DNA of 64,000 nt from Lachnoanaerobaculum sanguinis (GTDB lineage: Bacteria; Bacillota; Clostridia; Lachnospirales; Lachnospiraceae), in contig NZ_BTHK01000003.1 of the NCBI RefSeq assembly GCF_033242365.1, positions 124,001-188,000 on the forward strand. Direction: 5' to 3'. Below the pieces are notes generated by a model. The model was not told where the DNA came from and did no database searches. It saw nothing but the letters and a program-made list of their open reading frames with translations. Below are positions 33,327-42,106 of this stretch, one piece after another (the stretch's first letter is position 1; each line of letters starts with the position of its first letter). The position numbers were made by a program, and so were the translations under genes.

Positions 33327-36320
33327 ATGAATAAAGAGAATGAAAATAAAACTCCCGAGAAAAGCTCCAAGTCACCCGGATCAAGAAAAAAGAAATATAT
33401 AAACAAATTTATATTTCAGGCTGTAAAGACATTTTTTCTTGCACTGCTTGTAGTGACCGTTCTTGGAGGTGCCATGGCGGTAGGCATGATAAAGGGTATT
33501 ATAGACAATGCTCCTGATGTGGACGTTGACAGTATTGTTCCTTTAGGATATGCCACCACGGTATACAATGCATCCGGTCAGGTTACCGATACTCTGGTAA
33601 TGGCGGGTTCAAACCGTGAAGAGGTAACTTATGACGAACTTCCAAAAGTTCTTATTGACGCTTTTGTGGCAATAGAGGACTCCAGATTTTGGAAGCATAA
33701 CGGAATAGATACCAGAGCTATACTCAGAGCGGTCAGCGGTGTAATAACCGGAAACAGTTCTTCAGGCGGCGGCTCCACCATAACACAGCAGCTTATAAAG
33801 AATAATGTGTTCAACGGCGGTAGAGAAAGAAGTTTCGGAGAAAAGGTAGAAAGAAAATTTCAGGAAATGTATCTTGCCGTAAAGCTTGAAAAACAGATGG
33901 ATAAAAAGTTGATACTTACAAATTATCTGAATACCATCAACCTTGGAAGCAACTCACTGGGAGTAAAAGTTGCCGCAAGAAGGTACTTCGGAAAGGAAGT
34001 ATCCGATTTAACTCTTTCTGAAGCCACTGTAATAGCCGGTATAACAAAGGGTCCTACCAAGTACAACCCTATTACCGGTCAGGAGGCAAATTCCGAAAGA
34101 AGAAAAATAATACTTCAATATATGTATGAGCAGGGGTATATCACAAAGGAGCAGCAGGAGGAGGCTCTTGCAGATGATGTGTATTCAAGAATCCAAAATA
34201 TAAATACGCTTGCAAAGGAGAAAAATAATCACTACAGCTATTTTACAGATGCTTTAATTTCACAGGTTACATCTGCATTTATAAATGAACTGGGATATAC
34301 CGAAACTCAAGCTCATAATCTTTTGTACAGCGGAGGTCTCTCAATATATACCACTCAGGATCCTTCACTTCAGCAGATTGTAGACAGCGAAGTCAACAAT
34401 CCTGAAAACTATCCTGATACAAAGTATGCACTGGAATACAGACTTACAGTCACAGACAGTGAAAAGAACACACATAATTATTCCGAAAAGGATATTAACA
34501 AATACCATTCAGATGTGCTTCACGACGGCTTCAACGGACTTTATACCACTGAAGATGCCGCAAAAGCGGATGCTGAAAGCTATAAAGCCACAGTGGTTAA
34601 AGATGGCGATACAGTAGTAGGTGAAAGTGTAAAAACTGTTTTGGAGCCTCAGGTTTCCTTTGTTCTTATGGATCAAAAAACCGGTGCCGTAAAAGCTATA
34701 AACGGAGGTAGAGGTGAAAAAACATCTTCTCTTTCTCTAAACAGAGCTACAAATACTACCAGACAGCCGGGTTCAACTTTTAAGGTAATATCATCATTTG
34801 CACCTGCGCTTGATACCAGCGGTGATACTTTGGCTACAACCTATTATGATGCCGAATATACAATAGGAGAAAAAACTTTCCAAAACTGGTATGACAAGCA
34901 GGGATATATGGGCTGGTCAAGTATTCGTGACGGTATCATATATTCTATGAATATAGTTGCATTAAAAACACTTATGGAAACTGTAACACCGAGAGTCGGC
35001 GTACAGTATGCCAAGGACTTCGGTATCAGCACTCTTACCGATCAGGACTACAATGCATCCCTTGCACTCGGAGGTCTTACAAAGGGTGTTACAAACCTTG
35101 AACTTACAGGTGCCTTTGCAACAATAGCAAATCAAGGTGTATATACAAAGCCGGTCTTCTTTACAAAGATTGTGGACCACAACGGAAAAACCTTGATTGA
35201 TAATACTGCTCCACAGAATCACAGAGTTATAAAAGACTCAACCGCATTCCTTCTTACAGATGCTATGGCGGCATCTACAGAGAACAACAGAAAGTTTGCA
35301 AGCAGCGGAATAAATATAAATTCCACATCTACCAGAGCTCATCTCGATAATATGAGTGTAGCAGGTAAGTCAGGTACAACTTCCAAGAATGTGGACGTAT
35401 GGTTTGTAGGATTTACACCATATTATACTGCAGGAGTATGGGCAGGATGTGATGAAAACCAAACTCTTTCAGACAATGGAGGTACAAGCTTCCACAAGGA
35501 TATATGGCGAAAGATAATGACTAAAGTTTCAGAGGGTTCCGAGGATATAGGATTCCCCGTTCCCGATTCCGTTGAAACCGCCGTTGTCTGCCGAAAGTCC
35601 GGAAAACTTCCTATCCCCGGAGTTTGTGACCACGACCCTCGCGGCGATTCCACATATACGGAATATTTTGCCAAAGGAACGGTACCTACAGAAGTATGCG
35701 ATCACCATACTACAGTAACGGTATGTAGTGAAAGCGGTCTTTTGCCTACTGCAAACTGCCCGACTACAGTTACAAAGGTTGCACTTATAGTTCCAAGCGG
35801 ACAGTCAAATACCGATGATTCACAGTATGCGGTACCTACGGCAACATGCACCATCCATGGCGGACCGAGTCAAATTATCGATCCTAATGCACCTACGGCA
35901 AATGACGGAGACGACGCCGGAGTCGGCGTGTCTCCAAGGGCAAGTGTAAATCATCCGGTTGTAAATCCGAAACAAAATAATGTAACTGTCGGTGTAGCAC
36001 CGAACGGAGATGTTGTCGGAGCGGCACCGGGAAGTAATTCATCCAGCCAATCACCTAATACAATTGTTGCACCGACTAAGGCAAACTCAAACAGTTCAAA
36101 ACCTAAGAGGCAGCCTTCAGAAATAAAAATTCCTGAAACTACTACGGCCTCACCTATAAAAACAGGTCCTTCTTCAAAAGAACCTGATGATTCTGACGTA
36201 TTACACGGTCCCGGAGTTACTCCGACCACTGAAGCACCACGTTCAGGCCCCGGTGCTCATATGTCCACCGAAGGCCCCGGAGGCCAAGGTTCTCCGGTAC
36301 TTATAGGGCCCGGACAATAA
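33327..36320 (+). CDS. Class A penicillin-binding protein (PBP1A-like) with Pro/Ser/Thr-rich tail
   Basis: 997 residues. A bifunctional peptidoglycan polymerase: cytoplasmic basic start, membrane anchor about 27-52, GT51 glycosyltransferase with the catalytic glutamate in VAIEDSRFW (Glu117) and GGSTITQQL, then a transpeptidase with SxxK as STFK (Ser483), and KSGTT at 681-685. After about residue 740, two short Cys-containing repeats (VCRKSGKLPIPGVC, VCSESGLLPTANC) and a 130-residue Pro/Ser/Thr/Gly-rich tail follow, outside the cell. The ATG is seven bases after AAGGA; a GTG one codon earlier is less likely. Confidence 0.95.
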   Translation: MNKENENKTPEKSSKSPGSRKKKYINKFIFQAVKTFFLALLVVTVLGGAMAVGMIKGIIDNAPDVDVDSIVPLGYATTVYNASGQVTDTLVMAGSNREEVTYDELPKVLIDAFVAIEDSRFWKHNGIDTRAILRAVSGVITGNSSSGGGSTITQQLIKNNVFNGGRERSFGEKVERKFQEMYLAVKLEKQMDKKLILTNYLNTINLGSNSLGVKVAARRYFGKEVSDLTLSEATVIAGITKGPTKYNPITGQEANSERRKIILQYMYEQGYITKEQQEEALADDVYSRIQNINTLAKEKNNHYSYFTDALISQVTSAFINELGYTETQAHNLLYSGGLSIYTTQDPSLQQIVDSEVNNPENYPDTKYALEYRLTVTDSEKNTHNYSEKDINKYHSDVLHDGFNGLYTTEDAAKADAESYKATVVKDGDTVVGESVKTVLEPQVSFVLMDQKTGAVKAINGGRGEKTSSLSLNRATNTTRQPGSTFKVISSFAPALDTSGDTLATTYYDAEYTIGEKTFQNWYDKQGYMGWSSIRDGIIYSMNIVALKTLMETVTPRVGVQYAKDFGISTLTDQDYNASLALGGLTKGVTNLELTGAFATIANQGVYTKPVFFTKIVDHNGKTLIDNTAPQNHRVIKDSTAFLLTDAMAASTENNRKFASSGININSTSTRAHLDNMSVAGKSGTTSKNVDVWFVGFTPYYTAGVWAGCDENQTLSDNGGTSFHKDIWRKIMTKVSEGSEDIGFPVPDSVETAVVCRKSGKLPIPGVCDHDPRGDSTYTEYFAKGTVPTEVCDHHTTVTVCSESGLLPTANCPTTVTKVALIVPSGQSNTDDSQYAVPTATCTIHGGPSQIIDPNAPTANDGDDAGVGVSPRASVNHPVVNPKQNNVTVGVAPNGDVVGAAPGSNSSSQSPNTIVAPTKANSNSSKPKRQPSEIKIPETTTASPIKTGPSSKEPDDSDVLHGPGVTPTTEAPRSGPGAHMSTEGPGGQGSPVLIGPGQ

Positions 36321-36329
36321 TATTCAAAC

Positions 36330-36368
36330 AAAAAAGTGAGCTCTACAATTTGTAGAGCTCACTTTTTT
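36330..36368. terminator. Bidirectional terminator between PBP and ABC transporter genes
   Basis: A stem of 18 bases, AAAAAAGTGAGCTCTACA with its exact complement, around ATT; it gives T-runs on both strands. The stop codon of the converging ABC ATPase gene overlaps one end. Confidence 0.92.
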
Positions 36369-37158
36369 ATTCACCTAAAATCATCTTGTCGGTCAATACC
36401 GCATCCGTTCCGGAATACAATTCCATTATATCTGAAACCGTCATATTCTTTCTCATATCGCCTTCAAGAACTTTTAAAATACTTCCGTTATTCATAACTA
36501 TTGTTTTATTTCCGAAATGCAAGGCATCTTTGATATTATGTGTAATCATCAAGGTTGTAATATTATTTTCGGTTACTATCCTGTTAGTTATTTCCATTAT
36601 CTTCTTACTGGTCTTGGGATCAAGAGCTGCAGTATGCTCATCAAGTAACAGAAGTTCAGGTGTTTCCATGGTAGCCATTAAAAGCGTCAGTGCCTGTCTT
36701 TGTCCTCCGCTAAGCCCTCCGACTTCATTTTTCAATCTGTGCTCAAGCCCCAAGCCAAGTTTTGTGCATACAGATTTGAAATACTCTCTGTCACTTCTTC
36801 TTACTCCAAGCCCGAATCTCACCTTTTTACCACGGCTGTATGCCAGTCCCATATTTTCTTCTATTGTCATATGAGGTGCTGTACCCTTTAAAGGATCCTG
36901 ATACAGTCTGCCTATGAATCTTGCTCTTTTATGCTCCTTCATATATGTGATATCAAGGCCGTTATTATATATTCTTCCACTCTCCACTTCTATATTGCCT
37001 GCTATCGCGTTTAACATAGTGGATTTTCCTGCACCGTTACTGCCTATTACAGTTACAAAATCTCCGTCATTTAATTTAAGATTCAAATCACGTAAGGCTT
37101 TTTTCTCATTTACGGTGTCCTTATTAAATATTACATTAACATTTTTAATTTCCAGCAT
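36367..37158 (-). CDS. ABC transporter ATPase, TrpZ-like
   Basis: 263 residues. Walker A GSNGAGKST is near 39, signature LSGGQRQALTLLMA, Walker B LLLLDEHTAALDP. It overlaps the permease gene by 14 bases and, with the permease and lipoprotein, forms a complete importer of the family found behind tryptophan T-boxes in Firmicutes (TrpXYZ). It is the last gene of the T-box operon, ending in the bidirectional terminator. Confidence 0.9.
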   Translation of the reverse strand: MLEIKNVNVIFNKDTVNEKKALRDLNLKLNDGDFVTVIGSNGAGKSTMLNAIAGNIEVESGRIYNNGLDITYMKEHKRARFIGRLYQDPLKGTAPHMTIEENMGLAYSRGKKVRFGLGVRRSDREYFKSVCTKLGLGLEHRLKNEVGGLSGGQRQALTLLMATMETPELLLLDEHTAALDPKTSKKIMEITNRIVTENNITTLMITHNIKDALHFGNKTIVMNNGSILKVLEGDMRKNMTVSDIMELYSGTDAVLTDKMILGE

Positions 37159-38044
37159 GTATCTTTCTCCATCTTACAATTGTAGGCTTTATCAAAGGTA
37201 TGCTTATTGCGATAACAACTATTACCGCTGAGAAGAGCTTTAAATATATGGCAGGAAGCCCAAGTCCGAATGCTACCGCAAGCATTATACGATATATTAT
37301 CGCACCTACTACCACGGCAATCAAATGTCTTAACATCCCTCTTTTTCCTATAACAGTCTCTCCGATTATGATACTTGCAAGTCCAAGTACCAGCATTCCG
37401 GTTCCTACTCCATGTGTAGCTGTCATATTGTACTGTGCATATATTGCGCCGGAGAAGGCTACTATAAGATTACAAAGTGCAAATCCCAGTATTTTCATAG
37501 CATCGGTATTTATACTTGAACTTCTTACCATTGCCTCATTATCACCGGTAGCTCTAAGAGAAAGTCCTATCTGAGTCATTAAAAACAACTTTAATGCGGC
37601 TACCAAAACAACAACAATTATAAACAGTAAAATCAACTTTCCTATATCGGTTGTACCTATAAAAAACTTTCCTTCAAAAGGAGTAAATACAGTCTTTTCA
37701 CCGTAGAAGAAAACACTTGGCTTATCACCCATTACAAAGAGATTTATAGAATACAGGCCTGTCATTGTAAGTATTCCTGCCAATATAGCATGGATTTTCA
37801 ATTTTGTATGAAGTATGCCTGTGACAATGCCTGCAATCATTCCGCCTAAGGCACCCATTAAAAGTCCCATAGCCGGATTTTTAGCTACAGACCATATAGC
37901 ACTGTAAGCCAGGCCTGTAACAAAACTTCCGTCCACCGTCAAATCCGGCAGGTCCAAAATTCTGAAAGCTATAAATAATCCCAGTGATAATATTGCAAAT
38001 ATCAGTCCAAGTTCAATACTACCAAGTAATGTTGATAATGTCAT
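37145..38044 (-). CDS. ABC transporter permease, TrpY-like
   Basis: 299 residues with about eight membrane segments, of the branched-chain amino acid permease superfamily (opening TLLGSIELGLIFAILSLGLF, then LDLPDLTVDGSFVTG). Permeases of this small family pair with pfam04392-type binding lipoproteins. It lies eight bases after the binding protein and overlaps the ATPase gene. Tryptophan is the proposed substrate, resting on the UGG specifier of the T-box upstream. Confidence 0.88.
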   Translation of the reverse strand: MTLSTLLGSIELGLIFAILSLGLFIAFRILDLPDLTVDGSFVTGLAYSAIWSVAKNPAMGLLMGALGGMIAGIVTGILHTKLKIHAILAGILTMTGLYSINLFVMGDKPSVFFYGEKTVFTPFEGKFFIGTTDIGKLILLFIIVVVLVAALKLFLMTQIGLSLRATGDNEAMVRSSSINTDAMKILGFALCNLIVAFSGAIYAQYNMTATHGVGTGMLVLGLASIIIGETVIGKRGMLRHLIAVVVGAIIYRIMLAVAFGLGLPAIYLKLFSAVIVVIAISIPLIKPTIVRWRKIHAGN

Positions 38045-38052
38045 TTTTACTC

Positions 38053-39120
38053 CTATTTATTTGATTTAATCTCGACAAATTTCTTGTCTGTTTTGATGCT
38101 CTCAGGTATCTCAATACCGAGTGCGGCAGCTGTATCTGTATTTACATAGATAAACAAATCATCCTTAAATACTTTTACAGGGATTTCATTTACAGATTTT
38201 CCCTTAAGTATTTCATCCACCATCTTGGCTGTTTCTTTTCCGAGATCTGTATAGTCAATACCCACTGTAGCAAGACCGCCGTCCATTACCATAGAGTCGG
38301 CACCTACATATATAGGCTTTTTAGCCTTTATTGCCTCTGATGTAAGTATAGGCATAGCCTCTGCAACAGTATTGTCGTTTGATACAAATATCATATCCAC
38401 TTTTTCAAAAAGTGATGCTGCTGCTGTTTGAAGGTCGGCACTTGTTGAAATACTTACTGTTTCAAGCTCAAGATTTTTCTCTTTTACATAGTTTTCCAGT
38501 AATCCGAGATTAGTTACAGAATTGTCCTCTCCGGGATTGTATATAAAGCCTACCTTCTTTACATCAGGAGTAATTTGAAGTGCCAGATCCATTATCTTAT
38601 CAATCTGTACTGCATCACTTGTTCCTGTCATTCCCTTGTCAGGAGCATTCATATCTGTAAGTATTCCTGCACCTATGGGATCTGTAACTGCAGAGAAAAC
38701 TACAGGTGTTGACTTTGTTAAACTCATAGCTCCCTGTGCTACAGGTGTAGCAATACCTACCACAACATCCTGCTTATCACCCTCAAATCCCTGAACTATA
38801 CTTGTGATATTTGACATATCTCCCTGTGCATTTTGGAATGTTATCTTAACATTCTCACCGTCCACATATCCCAGGTTCTTTAACTCATCTTTAAATGAAT
38901 TATATATTATATCAAGCGACTTATGCTCAACCAGCTGAATCACTCCGATTTTTTTCATCTCCGTGCTGTCTGAAGTCTGCGCTTTTGCACTCTCTGCAGC
39001 ACTGCTGTCTGCTGCTGTAGTTTCCGTATTAGTGCTCTGCGCCGTATCAGCCTTCGGTGTACATCCTGCCATCAAAGCCGCACCTATTGCAATAATTCCA
39101 AGTTTCTTTATTAAATTCAT
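38053..39120 (-). CDS. ABC transporter substrate-binding lipoprotein, TrpX-like
   Basis: 355 residues. A signal peptide ends in the lipobox LMAGC (Cys20), followed by a Thr/Ser/Ala-rich linker to about 50 and a periplasmic-binding-like domain (KKIGVIQLVEHKSLDIIYNSF, then GIATPVAQGAMSLTKSTPVVFSAVTDPIGAG). The ABC_sub_bind family is typical for TrpX. First gene of the operon controlled by the T-box directly upstream. Ligand not proven. Confidence 0.9.
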   Translation of the reverse strand: MNLIKKLGIIAIGAALMAGCTPKADTAQSTNTETTAADSSAAESAKAQTSDSTEMKKIGVIQLVEHKSLDIIYNSFKDELKNLGYVDGENVKITFQNAQGDMSNITSIVQGFEGDKQDVVVGIATPVAQGAMSLTKSTPVVFSAVTDPIGAGILTDMNAPDKGMTGTSDAVQIDKIMDLALQITPDVKKVGFIYNPGEDNSVTNLGLLENYVKEKNLELETVSISTSADLQTAAASLFEKVDMIFVSNDNTVAEAMPILTSEAIKAKKPIYVGADSMVMDGGLATVGIDYTDLGKETAKMVDEILKGKSVNEIPVKVFKDDLFIYVNTDTAAALGIEIPESIKTDKKFVEIKSNK

Positions 39121-39176
39121 CTTCTCCTCCTTAAGGCATTCGATATAGAGATATATTTACCGACAGTGACCTTTGC

Positions 39177-39425
39177 ACAAAAAAACGCAGGCCCTCTTAT
39201 CCAAAGGACAAGCAAAGCCTGCGGTACCACCTTCATTAGTAAAAATACTCTCTCTAAAAAAATGCCGACACATTTTCTGCCCGGTAACGGGAGCACCCGT
39301 CTTAGCTACTTGTTTCCTTTCACCTCGCCCTCATGGGTCCATATTAAAATCGTCATCCCTATCGGTTCTCAGCACCTCCGACTCTCTGTGAGTAACTAAT
39401 TTCTTTTCTCCCAATCAACGGTTTT
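39177..39425 (-). promoter_or_regulatory. T-box riboswitch, UGG (Trp) specifier
   Basis: The T-box sequence AAGGTGGTACCGC is at 39219-39233. The Stem I distal arm has the AGAGAG and GGTGCTGAGA elements near 39364-39390. The specifier UGG lies at 39339-39341, followed by A, four bases and TGAG, the same spacing as in the glyQS leader; an overlapping AUG one base earlier is the alternative reading. Uncharged tRNA would stabilise the antiterminator and allow transcription of the three ABC genes. The acceptor-pairing base is U (UGGU). Confidence 0.9.
39179..39223 (-). terminator. T-box terminator hairpin
   Basis: Stem CGCAGGC/GCCTGCG followed by TTTTTTT on the minus strand. The upstream arm is part of the T-box antiterminator, so the two structures are mutually exclusive. 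Confidence 0.88.
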
Positions 39426-39430
39426 ATTAA

Positions 39431-39459
39431 TTTATACTGTAAAAACTTAAAATTGTCAA
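39431..39459 (-). promoter_or_regulatory. Promoter of the T-box operon
   Basis: TTGACA and TATAAA with a 17-base spacer on the minus strand, just upstream of the leader and 17 bases after the MATE stop codon. Confidence 0.88.
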
Positions 39460-39475
39460 CATTTACCACTAGAAT

Positions 39476-40825
39476 TTATGCATTTATTTTCCTAAAAAAT
39501 TTCACTATAAGCGGCATTACAATAATAAATGAAATAATATCCGCCACCGGTTGTGCAAGCTGTATCCCGTATATTCCAAGAAATTTCGGCAATATAAGCA
39601 CCATAGGAACAAATGTAATACCGCTTCTTAAAAACGAGGCTATTGATGAAGCCAGATTCTCTCCCGCTCCCTGAAACATCATACTGGCGGCAAGCGTAAT
39701 AGGCGATAAAAATAAAACCACACATTGTGCTCTTAAGGCAAAGGTTCCAATATTTATAACATCGGCATCATCTCTGAATAAACCTATTATATGTCCTGAA
39801 AATATAAGTGAGACAACACTTAAAATTCCTATTATTATCATACTGAGTCCACAGCAAAATACAAAAGCCCTCTTCATACGCTTAAACTTCTTTGCACCGT
39901 AGTTAAAAGCCGATACGGGTTGAAATCCCTGTGAAATTCCAAGTGCAACTGCAAATATAAAATTACATACTCTGCCGACAATACTCATAGCCGCAATGGC
40001 CGCGTCACCATAAGGCATGGACATATAGTTTAAAACCATAGTTGAAACACTCATCATTCCCTGTCTTATCAGACTCGGAAAGCCCGTCTCCAATATATTT
40101 ACAATATCCTTTGCATCCTTTGATACTGCTGATAGTCTAAGCCTGGAAACGGTTCTTTCTCCACCGAACATCGCAAGCAATACAAAAAAGCTTATAACCT
40201 GTGAAACCGCAGTTGAGATGCCTGCCCCCAAAGTACCCATATTAAATACAAATATAAATATCGGGTCTCCGATAATATTTAATACTCCACCAAGAGTAAG
40301 ACCTACCATTGCAAGTGCAGCTTTACCCTCATATCTCAGAACATTATTCAGCACACAGCTTCCTGTCATAAAAGGAGCTGAAAGAAGTATACAGATACCG
40401 TAGCTCTTTGCATAGGGCATTATCGTATCGGTACTTCCCATCAGTCTAAGCAAAGGCTCCATAAATACTATGCCGAAGATCATTATAAGCACACCCAAAA
40501 CAAGTGACATAAAAAATCCTGTAGATGCAAACTTTATGGCCTCATCGTCCTGTTTATTTCCAAGCTTTCTGGATATATTTGAGCCGCAACCGTGACCGCA
40601 CATAAATCCGAGTGCCTGATTTATCGTCATCAAAGAGAATACTATACCTATAGCGGCAGAAGCACTGGTTCCGAGCTTTCCGACAAAAAATGTATCCGCC
40701 ATATTGTAAATATTCGTTACAAGCATACTTATGATAGTGGGAATGCTGAGCCGTAAAATCAGTTTTTCTACAGGAGTCTCTGTCATTTCCCTGTACTGCC
40801 TGTCTAGGGCATTCATATTTTCCAT
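39476..40825 (-). CDS. MATE family efflux transporter
   Basis: 449 residues with 12 membrane segments in two bundles. The N-terminal TETPVEKLILRLSIPTIISMLVTNIYNMADTFFVGKLG is typical of the Firmicutes MATE group; these export drugs or metabolites with Na+ or H+. The ATG is preceded by AGGTAGCTT. It lies three bases after the polymerase-like gene as the last member of the cdaA-pts operon; the neighbours offer no clear substrate, though a glycan or lipid-linked precursor is conceivable. Confidence 0.92.
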   Translation of the reverse strand: MENMNALDRQYREMTETPVEKLILRLSIPTIISMLVTNIYNMADTFFVGKLGTSASAAIGIVFSLMTINQALGFMCGHGCGSNISRKLGNKQDDEAIKFASTGFFMSLVLGVLIMIFGIVFMEPLLRLMGSTDTIMPYAKSYGICILLSAPFMTGSCVLNNVLRYEGKAALAMVGLTLGGVLNIIGDPIFIFVFNMGTLGAGISTAVSQVISFFVLLAMFGGERTVSRLRLSAVSKDAKDIVNILETGFPSLIRQGMMSVSTMVLNYMSMPYGDAAIAAMSIVGRVCNFIFAVALGISQGFQPVSAFNYGAKKFKRMKRAFVFCCGLSMIIIGILSVVSLIFSGHIIGLFRDDADVINIGTFALRAQCVVLFLSPITLAASMMFQGAGENLASSIASFLRSGITFVPMVLILPKFLGIYGIQLAQPVADIISFIIVMPLIVKFFRKINA

Positions 40826-40828
40826 AAG

Positions 40829-42106
40829 CTACCTACCTTTCTGCTCACATATAAAAAATATCGACATTGTCACTATAAAATAAAACCATGTGGCAGGATT
40901 TGAAAACCATGTAGTGAAAAATGAAAGCGCAAGATAAATAAATACTTGTGCATATATAATGTAGAATGTTGCATGCCTTGTACTTCTAATCAATTTCTCA
41001 AAGAAATAACCGATGCAGCCAAGTGCCGTGGAAAATACGGCAACACCTGCTATTCCGAAGTCATAAAAGGCATCATAAAATAATGTCACTGTTGTAAGTT
41101 CAGTTTTATTTACAAAAATAGGGAAGTCCACTATCTTCGGATATATAAACTTAATTCCGGTAAGTGCCCAAAGAGGAAACAGCCCCTTTAACCCGAAGCT
41201 GTATTTCGGCAATTCCTTTATCAAAGTATCCAAATTGTCATAATTATTTGCAATATAAATATATGGCTGACTTATAAATATAGGCAGATTATATTTCATT
41301 TCAAATATACCGTTAAGATACTCCACATTATGGCTTCTTGCCACAGAAAGCAATAAATATACCGGAACGATAAATACTATAACGCTCACAAAATATACAG
41401 GTCTTATCCTTTCCCTCTTTAATATAAGTAAGGTTACAAAGGCAAGAAGCACAGCAAACATAAACTGAAATCTTGATACACAAAGTATCGGTATCGCCAT
41501 AGCAATAATATTTGCTAAAACCAAAAATATTATCTTTATAATCCCAAGTCTGCTCTCTTCATTTAAGTAGACAATACTGAAAGCCGGCACCAAAATACAG
41601 CTTACTGTAAAGTAATGTACTCCAGAAATATGAAAATAAGAGTATGCATGAGGAACACCTTTTTCAAAAAGAGGAATAAAGTCCAGTACAATGGCCTCTA
41701 TATTAAAAGCTGTCAAAGATGTGAGCGCAAGTATAATGATACATGCATACATCATATCTTCATTGCTTCTTTCAAGCACTCTCTCTCCGTTTGAATAAGG
41801 ATTCCCCTTAATCGCCTTCAATATTTCAAATACAATATAAAAACATCCGAAGGCCAGACAAAAGCAGATCCATGTGGTATCTCCCCATGGTTTTGCAAGG
41901 TATGAAAGCTTCATAGCTGCAAGACCCTCACCGCCGATAAACGCCAGTGCAAAAACACCTCTAAGATTTACCAATGATTTTGAGTATCTGTATTCCTTAA
42001 TATACAGATATAATGCCGCCAAAATTAGAACAAACCCGGACAGGGCATAACGCTCCATCCGGGATAATACATACGCTAATAAACTGCAAACAGTGTATAT
42101 TAACAT
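40829..42106 (-). CDS. Wzy-like oligosaccharide repeat-unit polymerase
   Basis: 425 residues with about 12 hydrophobic segments and one large extracytoplasmic loop (about 265-330, YIANNYDNLDTLIKELPKY). Topology and loop resemble O-antigen or capsule repeat-unit polymerases of the Wzy kind, which lack short signature motifs. It overlaps the end of ptsI by seven bases and has GGAG five bases before its ATG. It is far from the glycan locus at 47-64 kb; whether it acts there is open. Confidence 0.65.
   Translation of the reverse strand: MLIYTVCSLLAYVLSRMERYALSGFVLILAALYLYIKEYRYSKSLVNLRGVFALAFIGGEGLAAMKLSYLAKPWGDTTWICFCLAFGCFYIVFEILKAIKGNPYSNGERVLERSNEDMMYACIIILALTSLTAFNIEAIVLDFIPLFEKGVPHAYSYFHISGVHYFTVSCILVPAFSIVYLNEESRLGIIKIIFLVLANIIAMAIPILCVSRFQFMFAVLLAFVTLLILKRERIRPVYFVSVIVFIVPVYLLLSVARSHNVEYLNGIFEMKYNLPIFISQPYIYIANNYDNLDTLIKELPKYSFGLKGLFPLWALTGIKFIYPKIVDFPIFVNKTELTTVTLFYDAFYDFGIAGVAVFSTALGCIGYFFEKLIRSTRHATFYIIYAQVFIYLALSFFTTWFSNPATWFYFIVTMSIFFICEQKGR

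Noticed and set aside
35951..36229. 92-residue minus-strand frame
   Set aside because: Antisense to the low-complexity tail of the penicillin-binding protein; no start context.
39166..39399. Two overlapping small plus-strand frames
   Set aside because: They lie over the T-box leader, which explains this stretch as RNA structure on the other strand.
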